From the NCBI GenBank assembly GCA_030427585.1, contig JAUIBW010000008.1:110288-174287 (forward strand): a stretch of 64,000 bases of DNA, read 5' to 3'. Position numbers and translations under genes: made by a program. The DNA is from Bacteroidia bacterium (lineage in GTDB: Bacteria; Bacteroidota; Bacteroidia; Flavobacteriales; Flavobacteriaceae). The notes beneath the pieces are model-generated. The model searched no databases. It worked only from the letters and a program-made list of their open reading frames with translations, and was not told the origin of the DNA. Shown here piece after piece: positions 1 through 7,965 of this stretch (the stretch's first letter is position 1; each line of letters starts with the position of its first letter).

Positions 1-81
1 CATTAGGTATTCTTCGGTCCCAGGCATGGCATCGTGCAACATTCCTCTCCAACGTAATTCTTCTATAAAATTTGTAGTCAT
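1..81 (-). CDS. tyrS: Tyrosyl-tRNA synthetase, N-terminal fragment (cut by window edge)
   Basis: Only the first 27 codons are in the window, read leftwards from an ATG at 81. The peptide begins MTTNFIEELRWRGMLHDAMP and continues GTEEYLM. From memory, the ELRWRGM-H-MPGTEE start is typical of Bacteroidota TyrRS, a class I synthetase that charges tRNA-Tyr in the cytoplasm. A matching -7 promoter element lies 26 bases upstream. The catalytic HIGH-like and KMSKS regions are outside the window, so integrity cannot be judged. The assignment rests on a short but distinctive stretch. Confidence 0.85.
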   Translation of the reverse strand, partial: MTTNFIEELRWRGMLHDAMPGTEEYLM

Positions 82-106
82 TGTACTATAATTCAATTAA
101 GAGCGA

Positions 107-114
107 CAAAGATA
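107..114 (-). promoter_or_regulatory. Bacteroidota -7 promoter element for tyrS
   Basis: On the minus strand this reads TATCTTTG, an exact match to the Bacteroidota consensus TAnnTTTG. It sits 26 bases upstream of the tyrS ATG at 81, a normal leader length. A TTG-containing -33 candidate lies about 20 bases further upstream. Confidence 0.65.
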
Positions 115-347
115 AAAATATGGATAATATCCAACTATGAATATGTTAGAAATTGGGTGGTATTTATTTATTATCCTTATCAATTATAAAACACCTGTTA
201 CAATAAAATATTCTTTCCTCTTTTCTCTTAAAAAATTCTTGGTATAATCTAAATTACACGTTTCTAGTTTTTCACTGAAAACAGGGGGAATGCAGTCTTC
301 AAATAATAATAATTTTTATTTCTATTAATTAAAAATCAATTTATATC

Positions 348-530
348 ATGAAAAAACAAGCGAGTAATTCAAAAAAATTGAATCTTAAAAAATTAGAAAT
401 CACAAAATTAAATGGTCTACATACTATTTATGGAGGGGCGCCAACTCTGGGGAAAAGTGATAATCAAACACCAACCACTACAGAAGAACCTGATCTTGCA
501 ACATGTAAATGTACTGATTATTGCGATTAA
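348..530 (+). CDS. Orphan RiPP-type precursor peptide (double-glycine leader, Thr/Cys-rich core)
   Basis: A 60-residue peptide in two parts. The leader (about 1-30) is Lys/Leu/Asn-rich, with the pattern LNLKKLEITKLNGL ending in YGG at 28-30, a double-glycine-type cleavage site. The core (about 31-60) begins APTLGK and has a Thr run (TPTTTEE) and three Cys (CKCTDYC). This is the layout of the small Bacteroidota natural-product precursors annotated as class I lanthipeptide or GG-type precursors: Thr/Ser could be dehydrated and joined to Cys. A strong terminator follows at once, so it is a single-gene transcript. No LanB/LanC/LanM, radical SAM maturase or peptidase-exporter is adjacent, so any modification would act in trans. 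The family assignment is good; the modification is inference. Confidence 0.7.
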   Translation: MKKQASNSKKLNLKKLEITKLNGLHTIYGGAPTLGKSDNQTPTTTEEPDLATCKCTDYCD

Positions 531-537
531 GAATATA

Positions 538-574
538 AAAGACCTCAATAAGTTTTTTAAATATTGAGGTCTTT
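538..574 (+). terminator. Intrinsic terminator after the RiPP precursor
   Basis: A perfect 13-bp stem, AAAGACCTCAATA (538-550) with TATTGAGGTCTTT (562-574), around an 11-nt loop. It begins 8 bases after the precursor stop and isolates that gene from the downstream reductase. Confidence 0.85.
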
Positions 575-632
575 ATTATTTACCAAAAAATGTACATTAT
601 TTGTTTACTTTAGTATCGTAGAATTACATACT

Positions 633-1652
633 ATGATATTAGTTACAGGAGCAACAGGTTTAGTAGGAACACATCTACTGGTTAGACTTATTCAGGAAAA
701 ACAACAAGTGCGTGCCTTATACAGAACCGAGGCCAAAAAAGAACATGCTAAAAAAGTATTTTCTTCTTATTTCACAAATGAAGAAAAACACCTATTTGAC
801 ACCATAGAATGGGTAAATACCGATATCAATAATATTCCTGTTCTAACTCAAGCTTTTGAAGGAATTACTCACGTATATCATTGCGCTGCAAAAATCAGCT
901 TTAACCCATCTCACTATAAAAATTTAAGAAAAGCTAATATCCATGGTACTGCTAATATTGTAAACCTTTGTTTAATCAAAAAGGTAACCAAGCTTTGCTA
1001 TGTAAGTTCAATTGCGACACTTGGAGAAAATTTATCCAGTTCTCATATTGATGAAAAAGCAGAATGGAATCCTGAAACTCCCAATTCTGTGTATTCAATC
1101 ACCAAATACGGTGCAGAAATGGAAGTCTGGAGAGGAATACACGAAGGGCTTACTGCAGTGATTGTAAATCCTGGTATCATTATCGGCCCAGGTTTTTTTG
1201 ATAATGGTAGTGGATATCTCTTTAAAAGAATTTATAAAGGAATGAAATATTATACTACCGGAACCACTGGTTATGTAGACATAAGGGATGTTATCGATAT
1301 TATGTATAAGCTTACTACAGGCCCCTATGGCAATCAACGTTATATACTGGTTAGTGAAAATTTAAGTTACAAAAGTGCTTTTGGTATGATTGCCAAGGCA
1401 CTGCACAAACCATTACCGCAAAAGAGAATTTCTCCCTTTTTGATGAAAATCGTCTATTATGCACAACGTATTAGTCATATTTTGTTTAGAACAAACAGAT
1501 CTATATTTAGATCCTCTATACGAAGTGCATTTTCTACAAAATACTATGAGAATGACAAAATAAAAAAAGAGCTTATCTACAGTTTTACTCCGATTGAAAA
1601 AAGTATAAAAGAAACTGCTACTGTTTTTTTGAAGGAGGAGGAAGGGTATTAG
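633..1652 (+). CDS. NAD(P)-dependent epimerase/dehydratase, extended SDR family
   Basis: A 339-residue extended short-chain dehydrogenase. The Rossmann nucleotide motif GATGLVG is at residues 6-12, an SS pair follows strand 5 near residue 125, and the YxxxK catalytic pair is Y154/K158 (YSITK). These proteins reduce, epimerise or dehydrate sugar-nucleotide, sterol-like or dihydroflavonol-like substrates; the substrate here cannot be read. The frame is open upstream to 564, but that part lies inside the preceding terminator, and homologues start at MILVTGATG, so I take the ATG at 633. The last 35 bases overlap the end of the convergent DUF4296 gene. Confidence 0.85.
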   Translation: MILVTGATGLVGTHLLVRLIQEKQQVRALYRTEAKKEHAKKVFSSYFTNEEKHLFDTIEWVNTDINNIPVLTQAFEGITHVYHCAAKISFNPSHYKNLRKANIHGTANIVNLCLIKKVTKLCYVSSIATLGENLSSSHIDEKAEWNPETPNSVYSITKYGAEMEVWRGIHEGLTAVIVNPGIIIGPGFFDNGSGYLFKRIYKGMKYYTTGTTGYVDIRDVIDIMYKLTTGPYGNQRYILVSENLSYKSAFGMIAKALHKPLPQKRISPFLMKIVYYAQRISHILFRTNRSIFRSSIRSAFSTKYYENDKIKKELIYSFTPIEKSIKETATVFLKEEEGY

Positions 1653-2127
1653 TCCTTTTTTTCTTAGATTCTTCTATCTTGTCTTCGATTACATCTTCTG
1701 TGATAACAGGTAAATCTATAAGTTTAACTGTATCTTTACTTTTTGCAATAGAATCTTCAATTTTTTTAATAGAATCTTCTTCCTTTTTCAGTTTCTCGTA
1801 TTTTGCTGTTTCTTTATCCAAATTAGCTTTTACACGAACAAGAATCGCTTCATATTTTTTTATCTGACCAGAATACCAGGCATTATTCTCTGCAAAAATA
1901 ATACTATCTATACCGTGTTTTTTCAGAATAAAAGCTTCAGGATTAATATTTTTCTCCTCAAAAGTTTTTCTATTAGAGCTTTTTGCTGCTCTTACAAAAG
2001 CAATATCAGTTAGAATCTCAACCATACGGTCTTCTTCTATAAATGATTCTGGTTTAGGGCTTTTATCTATACTCTGGCAAGAAATAATAGTCAGAAAAGC
2101 TACAGCATATATTACATTTCTAGTCAT
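1618..2127 (-). CDS. DUF4296 domain lipoprotein
   Basis: A 169-residue protein with a lipoprotein signal: short basic start, hydrophobic stretch, lipobox ending in Cys17 (TIISCQ). After it comes the DUF4296-like helical domain (pattern MVEILTDIAFVRAAK, then HGID near 72), followed by a Lys/Glu-rich, probably coiled-coil tail from about residue 95. The function of DUF4296 is not known; it is nearly always beside this dihydroorotase and glycosyltransferase pair in Flavobacteriaceae. Its ATG overlaps the pyrC stop in an ATGA (2124-2127), so it is translationally coupled as the last gene of a three-gene operon. Its 3' end overlaps the convergent SDR gene by 35 bases. Confidence 0.8.
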   Translation of the reverse strand: MTRNVIYAVAFLTIISCQSIDKSPKPESFIEEDRMVEILTDIAFVRAAKSSNRKTFEEKNINPEAFILKKHGIDSIIFAENNAWYSGQIKKYEAILVRVKANLDKETAKYEKLKKEEDSIKKIEDSIAKSKDTVKLIDLPVITEDVIEDKIEESKKKRTNTLPPPSKKQ

Positions 2128-3470
2128 CTGTCAAAAGTTAGTCGTTGTGCGTGTCGCACATCATAGAATTTAAAGTTTTTATATACCAAACTTCCATTAA
2201 CAAAAGTATGTGTAATTCTCGATCTAAAGGTAGTGCCTTCAAAAGGTGACCATCCACATTTATATGTAATATTATCTTTATTTACTGTCCAGGGTGCATT
2301 TATATCAACTAATACAGCATCTGCATAATACCCTTCTTTTATAAAACCTCTTTTCTCGATCTGAAATAATATCGCTGGATTATGACACATTTTTTCAACA
2401 ATCTTTTCTAAGCTTATTTTATCCTGGTGGTAAAATTCTAACATAGCAGGAAGTGCGTGCTGCACCAATGGGCCTCCAGATGGTGCTTTGGTATATACAT
2501 TATCTTTTTCCTCTTTAGTATGCGGAGCATGATCTGTAGCAATTACATCTATTTTATCCTTTAGCAATGCTGCAAATAGTGCATCCCTGTCTTTTACAGT
2601 TTTTACAGCAGGATTCCACTTAATTAATGTTCCTTTTTCTTCATAATCTGCATCAGAAAACCACAAGTGATGAATACAAACTTCGGCTGTTATTTTCTTT
2701 TCCTTAAGCGGAATTTTATTGGTAAACAGTTCTAATTCCTTTGCTGTAGAAAGATGAAAAACATGTAATCGTGCTCCCGTTTTTTTAGCCAGTGCTATCG
2801 CTTGTGACGAAGATAAATAACACGCTTTTTCACTTCTTATAATAGGATGATATTTTACAGGAATATCGTCACCATACTCTGCCTTATATTTTGCAGTATT
2901 ATTCTTAATCGTTTCTTCATCTTCACAATGCACCGCGATTAACAAGTCTGTAGATGAGAATATTTTTTCTAATACTTCTGGATTATCGACCAGCATATTT
3001 CCTGTAGATGATCCCAGAAAAAGTTTAAGTGCCGCCACTTTTTTAGGATCTACTTTCAGAATTTCTTCTAAATTATCGTTTGTGCCTCCAAACATAAAAG
3101 AATAATTCGCATAGCTTGTTTTTGCAGCAATTTCAAACTTTTCTTCGAGTTTTTCTATTGTTGTTGTTTGCGGTACAGTATTAGGCATTTCTATAAAAGA
3201 AGTAATACCACCGGCTATAGCAGCCCTAGACTCAGTTTCTATAGTTGCTTTATGTGTTAATCCAGGTTCTCTAAAATGCACCTGATCATCAATAACCCCA
3301 GGTAATAGGTATTTGCCTTCGGCATCAAAAATGTGCACATCTGGTGATTTTGCACTTATCTGCGGTGCAATTTCTTTAAAAATACCATTTTCTATATATA
3401 CGTCTCCATTAAAAACCTGCCCTTCATTAACTATGTTAGCATTTTTAATAAGCACATTATCCATAATCAT
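2124..3470 (-). CDS. pyrC: Dihydroorotase (class I, Bacteroidota type)
   Basis: A 448-residue amidohydrolase-fold protein that should interconvert carbamoyl-aspartate and dihydroorotate in pyrimidine synthesis. Supporting motifs are DQVHFREPG (61-70), an AALKLFLGS segment carrying the Lys expected to be carboxylated, HCEDE, FHLST and ATDHAPH. The first metal-binding His of the usual HxH is Gln63 (QVH); this occurs in Bacteroidota homologues as I remember them, so it is a lineage feature, not decay. The ATG at 3470 overlaps the stop of the upstream glycosyltransferase as ATGA, which supports this start over the ATG two codons later. The DUF4296 gene follows with another ATGA overlap. Confidence 0.88.
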   Translation of the reverse strand: MIMDNVLIKNANIVNEGQVFNGDVYIENGIFKEIAPQISAKSPDVHIFDAEGKYLLPGVIDDQVHFREPGLTHKATIETESRAAIAGGITSFIEMPNTVPQTTTIEKLEEKFEIAAKTSYANYSFMFGGTNDNLEEILKVDPKKVAALKLFLGSSTGNMLVDNPEVLEKIFSSTDLLIAVHCEDEETIKNNTAKYKAEYGDDIPVKYHPIIRSEKACYLSSSQAIALAKKTGARLHVFHLSTAKELELFTNKIPLKEKKITAEVCIHHLWFSDADYEEKGTLIKWNPAVKTVKDRDALFAALLKDKIDVIATDHAPHTKEEKDNVYTKAPSGGPLVQHALPAMLEFYHQDKISLEKIVEKMCHNPAILFQIEKRGFIKEGYYADAVLVDINAPWTVNKDNITYKCGWSPFEGTTFRSRITHTFVNGSLVYKNFKFYDVRHAQRLTFDR

Positions 3471-4198
3471 ATTTCGTAGCGATTAAATAAGCTGTTAAAT
3501 TTCATTTTTATAACACCAAAAACAGCTTCAGAAATAATTCCTTTGCTCATTTTTGATGTTCCCTTGGTTCTATCGGTAAAGATTACAGGGATTTCTTTTA
3601 TTTTAAATTTTAATAAATATGCCTTAAATTTCATCTCTATTTGAAAGGCATATCCCACAAATCGAATTTTTTTAAGATTTATTTTTTCTAATACCTCTCT
3701 TTTATAACAGACAAATCCTGCAGTTGTGTCATGAATATCCATTCCTGTTATAAATCGAACATATTTTGAAGCTCCCCAGGATAATAAAACTCTACTCATT
3801 GGCCAGTTCACCACATTTACTCCTGTCACGTATCTAGACCCAATAGCAACCTGAGAAGATCCTTTTGCACAAGCATTATACAACCGTATAAGATCGTTAG
3901 GATTATGAGAAAAATCTGCATCCATTTCAAAAATATACTCATAAGATCGTTCTAAGGCCCATTCGAAACCAGTAATATATGCTGTACCTAAACCTAATTT
4001 CCCTGCTCGTTCTATTAAGAAAAGAGACTCTGGATATTCTAACTGTAACTCCTTTATCTTATCTGCAGTTCCATCTTGAGAATTATCATCTACAATAAGA
4101 ATATGGAAATCACGCTGAAGCGAAAGCACATTTTTAATGATACGCTCCACATTTTCAATTTCATTATAGGTAGGGATTATAACTAAGGCATCCACCAT
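3467..4198 (-). CDS. Polyprenol monophosphomannose synthase (GT2, DPM1-like)
   Basis: A 243-residue GT-A glycosyltransferase of family 2. It shows the N-terminal PTYNE motif, the nucleotide-binding DDNSQDGT, the metal-site DADFSHNP and, further on, FVCYKREVL and GYAFQIEMKFKA, as in dolichol/polyprenol-phosphate mannose synthases. There are no obvious transmembrane segments at the C-terminus, as in the soluble DPM1 class. The expected reaction transfers a sugar from a nucleotide-sugar to polyprenyl phosphate at the inner face of the membrane, to feed envelope glycosylation. It is first in the operon with pyrC and DUF4296 and has a good -7 element 18 bases upstream. Confidence 0.87.
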   Translation of the reverse strand: MVDALVIIPTYNEIENVERIIKNVLSLQRDFHILIVDDNSQDGTADKIKELQLEYPESLFLIERAGKLGLGTAYITGFEWALERSYEYIFEMDADFSHNPNDLIRLYNACAKGSSQVAIGSRYVTGVNVVNWPMSRVLLSWGASKYVRFITGMDIHDTTAGFVCYKREVLEKINLKKIRFVGYAFQIEMKFKAYLLKFKIKEIPVIFTDRTKGTSKMSKGIISEAVFGVIKMKFNSLFNRYEI

Positions 4199-4215
4199 CT
4201 AAGCTATTTTTCAGG

Positions 4216-4223
4216 CAAATATA
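4216..4223 (-). promoter_or_regulatory. -7 promoter element for the GT2-pyrC-DUF4296 operon
   Basis: Minus-strand TATATTTG, an exact TAnnTTTG match, 18 bases upstream of the GT2 ATG. Confidence 0.65.
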
Positions 4224-4271
4224 ACTAAATAATTACTAGTTATTTTCTTGTTTTTATGAGTTAATTGATCG

Positions 4272-4279
4272 TAATTTTG
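4272..4279 (+). promoter_or_regulatory. -7 promoter element for the DUF4271 gene
   Basis: TAATTTTG matches TAnnTTTG. Its position implies a transcript start near 4286, downstream of the TTG codon at 4265, so translation must begin at the ATG at 4295. Confidence 0.55.
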
Positions 4280-4294
4280 ACCCCAGAACAGAAT

Positions 4295-4948
4295 ATGGAA
4301 TTTATTTTACGAGAAATAACATCAACAAACTGGCTTACTATCATAATCACAGTATGCCTGATGCTGCTAGCTGCGGCCAAAGGAGTGAATATGCTTCGCT
4401 TTGCTGATTTCATGATGCTTTTTAGTAACAGTAAATATATTATATCCTATCAAAAGTTAAATAAGCTTTCTTCTTTATTTAATGCGATCTTATTATTGTT
4501 TCAGGTCGTTTCGGTATCCTTATTTCTATATTTGTGTTTTGGTGTATTTGATTGGCAAGTTGTGCCTAATCAGATTACATTATATTTTAAGATTGCAATC
4601 ATATATACAGTTATCGTTATTTGTAAATTACTTATAGAAAAAATAGTTGCAACTATTTTTTCTATTGACTCTATAATTGATGAGTATTTATTTTACAAAG
4701 TATCATACCGTAATTTTATGGGAGTCATACTGTTACCTATTAATATTGTATTTATTTATGTTTTGCAACCTTCTAAAATTGCATTTACAATACTTCTAAT
4801 TTTATTAATTATTCTCAATACAATCATGCTCGTTTCTTTTTATAAGAAAAACGAAAATATTATTTTGAACCACTTATTTTATTTTATTTTGTATCTTTGC
4901 GCACTTGAAATCGCACCCTATTTTATACTGTATAAGCTTATTAGTTAA
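4295..4948 (+). CDS. DUF4271 multi-pass membrane protein
   Basis: A 217-residue integral membrane protein with about six hydrophobic segments, starting MEFILREITSTNW. The first segment (IIITVCLMLLAAA) leads into a KGVNMLRFADFM motif recognised from DUF4271 of Bacteroidota. The function of the family is unknown; it lies next to hemD in many Flavobacteriaceae, as it does here (34-base gap). The frame is open upstream to a TTG at 4265, but that would lie before the predicted transcript start, so the ATG at 4295 is preferred. Confidence 0.75.
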   Translation: MEFILREITSTNWLTIIITVCLMLLAAAKGVNMLRFADFMMLFSNSKYIISYQKLNKLSSLFNAILLLFQVVSVSLFLYLCFGVFDWQVVPNQITLYFKIAIIYTVIVICKLLIEKIVATIFSIDSIIDEYLFYKVSYRNFMGVILLPINIVFIYVLQPSKIAFTILLILLIILNTIMLVSFYKKNENIILNHLFYFILYLCALEIAPYFILYKLIS

Positions 4949-4982
4949 TTAGTAGGATCTTTACAAAAAAGAAAGAAAATAT

Positions 4983-5729
4983 ATGAAAGTGAAGACAATT
5001 TTGGTTTCACAGCCGGAGCCTAAAGTGGAAAATTCACCTTATTTTGATTTAGAAGAAAAGGAAAAAGTAAAAATTGACTTTATCCCCTTCATTCATGTAG
5101 AGGGAGTTGACTCAAAAGAAGTAAGGTTACAAAAAGTAGATTTATCATTATATACTGCTATTATCCTTACCAGCCGTAACTCTGTTGATCATTTCTTTAG
5201 AATAGCAGACGAAATGCGTTATAAAGTACCTGACACACTCAAGTATTTTTGTCAAAGTGAAGCCGTAGCGTATTATTTACAGAAATATGTTGTATATCGA
5301 AAGAGAAAGATATATGTTGGAAAACGCACTTTTCAGGAATTGTCTCCTTTGATCAAAAAATATAAGACTGAAAAGTTCTTATTACCATCTTCGGATAAGC
5401 TGAAACCTGAAATTCCGGAAACTCTAAATGAGTTAAAAGTAGAATGGAAACAAGCTGTTTTTTACAGAACTGTAGTAAGTGATCTGTCTGATTTGAGGGA
5501 TGTATTTTATGATATTTTGGTGTTTTTTAGCCCATCTGGAATACAATCTTTATTCGAGAATTTTCCTGATTTCAAACAAAACGATACTAGAATTGCTGTG
5601 TTTGGAAACTCAACAGTTAAAGCAGCCAAAGAGCACAACCTGGTTGTTAACATTCAGGCACCGACTCCAGAGACGCCATCGATGACAATGGCGCTTCAAA
5701 AATATATTAAAGAAGTAAATAAGAAATAA
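4983..5729 (+). CDS. hemD: Uroporphyrinogen-III synthase
   Basis: A 248-residue protein of the HemD family, which cyclises hydroxymethylbilane with inversion of ring D in haem synthesis. HemD is poorly conserved; the assignment rests on the two-domain pattern: ILVSQPEP at the start, IILTSRNSVDHFF (about 60-72), VGKRTFQEL in the linker, then FFSPSGIQSLF and a C-terminal TPETPSMTMAL helix typical of the fold. It follows the DUF4271 gene closely and ends 24 bases before a strong terminator, so these two genes form one short operon. Confidence 0.85.
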   Translation: MKVKTILVSQPEPKVENSPYFDLEEKEKVKIDFIPFIHVEGVDSKEVRLQKVDLSLYTAIILTSRNSVDHFFRIADEMRYKVPDTLKYFCQSEAVAYYLQKYVVYRKRKIYVGKRTFQELSPLIKKYKTEKFLLPSSDKLKPEIPETLNELKVEWKQAVFYRTVVSDLSDLRDVFYDILVFFSPSGIQSLFENFPDFKQNDTRIAVFGNSTVKAAKEHNLVVNIQAPTPETPSMTMALQKYIKEVNKK

Positions 5730-5752
5730 ATAGTTTTATTTATTCAAAGTAT

Positions 5753-5784
5753 AAAAAAAGGGATCGAATATCGATCCCTTTTTT
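5753..5784. terminator. Bidirectional terminator between hemD and pckA
   Basis: A 14-bp stem (AAAAAAGGGATCGA with TCGATCCCTTTTTT) around a 3-nt ATA loop. A and T tracts on both sides let it serve hemD on the plus strand and pckA on the minus strand. Confidence 0.9.
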
Positions 5785-5803
5785 AGTATTATAGTAAAAA
5801 ATC

Positions 5804-7360
5804 TTATTCAAATTGTTTAAAATTCTTTTTGAAAGAATTTACCAGTTCTTCAGCCTTAGCATCATAAGCTTCTTTATCTGCCCATGTATTTCTCGGATTC
5901 AGAATATCTGAAGGCACGCCAGGGCAGCTTTCTGGCATACTAAGATTAAAATGTTTATCGGTAACATAGGTTACATCATTAAGTTTGCCTTCTAAAGCTG
6001 CATTAATCATTGCACGGGTATATTTCAATTTCATTCGACTCCCTATACCATATGCTCCACCGGTCCATCCAGTGTTTACCAACCAAACATTAGCTCCTGT
6101 TTTTTCGATCTTATCCATTAGCATATTTCCGTACTCTTTAGGGTGTAATGGCATAAAAGGTGCCCCAAAACAAGCAGAAAAACTCGGTACCGGCTCAGTA
6201 ACTCCTGCTTCGGTTCCTGCAACCTTAGCTGTATACCCACTAATAAAATGATAAGAAGCTTGCTCTTTGGTTAACTTAGAGATAGGAGGCAATACCCCAA
6301 AAGCGTCTGCAGTAAGAAAAAAGATATTGGTTACCTTTTTACCTCTACTGGGCACCTTGATATTTTCTATATGATCAATCGGATAACTTACTCTTGTATT
6401 CTGAGTAATACTAGAGTCTGTATAGTCTACAACTCCGTTATCATCTATAATTATATTTTCTAATAGTGCTCCCTTTTTAATAGCATTATAAATTTCGGGC
6501 TCTTTTTCTGAAGAAAGATCTATTACTTTAGCATAGCATCCTCCTTCAAAATTAAATACAGTATCTTCTTCTGTCCAGGCATGTTCATCATCCCCTATTA
6601 ATTTTCTTTTAGGATCTGTAGATAAAGTAGTTTTACCAGTTCCTGATAATCCAAAAAACAGAGCAGTGTTACCATCTTCTCCTTCATTAGCAGAGCAGTG
6701 CATAGGTAAACAGTTACGTTCTACAGGAAGAATAAAATTTAAGGCAGAGAAAATCCCTTTCTTAATCTCACCTGTATATCCTGTTCCTCCTATTAAAGCT
6801 ATTTTTTTAGAAAAATTAAGGATTGCAAAATTATGTTGTCGTGTACCATCTACTTTTGGATCTGCCATAAATCCTGGCGCATTAACGATCAACCAATCGG
6901 GATCAAAAGACTCCAATTCTTTTTTTTCTGGCCTTAAAAACATGTTATATGCAAACATATTAGACCATGGATATTCATTAAGTACTCGAATATTCAATTT
7001 ATATTCGGGGTCGGCACATGCATAGCTATCACGTACAAATACTTCTTTTCCCGAAAGGTAATCTGTTACTTTATCATACAATGCATCAAATGCATCTTGA
7101 TCAAAAGGAATATTAATATCTCCCCACCACACTTTATCTTGTGTGATATGATCTTTAACAATAAAACGATCCAAAGGAGATCGCCCAGTAAACTCGCCTG
7201 TATTAATTGTTAATGCACCTGATTTAGTAATTTTCCCTTGACCTTTTCGCACTACTTCTTCCTGAAGATTTTCTGAAGGTAATTGGTAGCGCATTGTAGC
7301 ATTTTCAATACCGTAATTCTTTAACGAAAACGTTTTCGTAGTTGGATACAGTGGTTCCAT
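5804..7360 (-). CDS. pckA: Phosphoenolpyruvate carboxykinase (ATP)
   Basis: A 518-residue enzyme that converts oxaloacetate and ATP to phosphoenolpyruvate, CO2 and ADP, the entry to gluconeogenesis. The P-loop GLSGTGKTTLS is at about 237-247, followed by the second metal-binding IGDDEHAW. The family signatures TGEFTGRSPLDRF, FGGTGYTGEIKKG-like and NTGWTGGAYGIG are all present. Length is close to the family norm. The frame extends 11 codons upstream to 7393, but MEPLYPTTK at 7360 fits homologues. It is a single gene, convergent with hemD. Confidence 0.95.
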   Translation of the reverse strand: MEPLYPTTKTFSLKNYGIENATMRYQLPSENLQEEVVRKGQGKITKSGALTINTGEFTGRSPLDRFIVKDHITQDKVWWGDINIPFDQDAFDALYDKVTDYLSGKEVFVRDSYACADPEYKLNIRVLNEYPWSNMFAYNMFLRPEKKELESFDPDWLIVNAPGFMADPKVDGTRQHNFAILNFSKKIALIGGTGYTGEIKKGIFSALNFILPVERNCLPMHCSANEGEDGNTALFFGLSGTGKTTLSTDPKRKLIGDDEHAWTEEDTVFNFEGGCYAKVIDLSSEKEPEIYNAIKKGALLENIIIDDNGVVDYTDSSITQNTRVSYPIDHIENIKVPSRGKKVTNIFFLTADAFGVLPPISKLTKEQASYHFISGYTAKVAGTEAGVTEPVPSFSACFGAPFMPLHPKEYGNMLMDKIEKTGANVWLVNTGWTGGAYGIGSRMKLKYTRAMINAALEGKLNDVTYVTDKHFNLSMPESCPGVPSDILNPRNTWADKEAYDAKAEELVNSFKKNFKQFE

Positions 7361-7429
7361 ATATAATATGTTGTGTTTGTTATGTATGTGCAAAATTATA
7401 AATAATAATTACACTAACCGATAAAAAAA

Positions 7430-7828
7430 TCACTTAATCTTTACCAATGAAATTACGAAAAAACCCCATCCTAGTATCAGCAAAAGACCTCCCAAAGGGG
7501 TAATAAAACCAATACTTGACAGAGAAATTCCTAAAACTTCATCGATCACCAAAAGGTATATTGACCCAGAAAAAAGGGTTATTCCCCCTATGAAAAAGTA
7601 AAAAATACGCTTTCTGGTAACCTCTTGTAAAACAGGCATATTCCCCAAAATAATACAAACGATAGCGTGATACATTTGATATCGCACCCCAGTAGTAAAA
7701 GAATTAATACTTTCTGGATCTACTAACTTCTCTAATCCATGAGCTCCAAAGGCTCCTAATATTACTGCAAGTAATGCCATCACGGCACCGGTAATCAAAA
7801 TTGTTTTGTTTGCTGATATTTTATTCAT
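7430..7828 (-). CDS. DUF423 family small membrane protein
   Basis: A 132-residue protein with four predicted membrane helices. The first ends in AVILGAFGAHGLEK, the signature of DUF423 (YwdK/YgdD type); further on are YQMYHAI and PLGGLLLILGW. The biochemical role of the family is unknown. It is transcribed alone or ahead of pckA (69-base gap after subtracting the pckA leader). Confidence 0.85.
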   Translation of the reverse strand: MNKISANKTILITGAVMALLAVILGAFGAHGLEKLVDPESINSFTTGVRYQMYHAIVCIILGNMPVLQEVTRKRIFYFFIGGITLFSGSIYLLVIDEVLGISLSSIGFITPLGGLLLILGWGFFVISLVKIK

Positions 7829-7965
7829 AATTGACTATAACAAGTATTAAATTTTAAACTTTAGACAAAAATTCTTCAAGAATATAATTAATACGCAGTT
7901 ATAGAGAACCTAATCTTTACGGTATTTATTACATTCGTATCAAAGTTATCAAAATATCAGAAGGT

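Noticed and set aside
564..632. Longer start of the SDR gene at 564
   Set aside because: This region is inside the terminator stem of the RiPP gene and does not look like the family N-terminus.
6666..7025. 119-codon plus-strand frame inside pckA
   Set aside because: Antisense shadow of a highly conserved gene.
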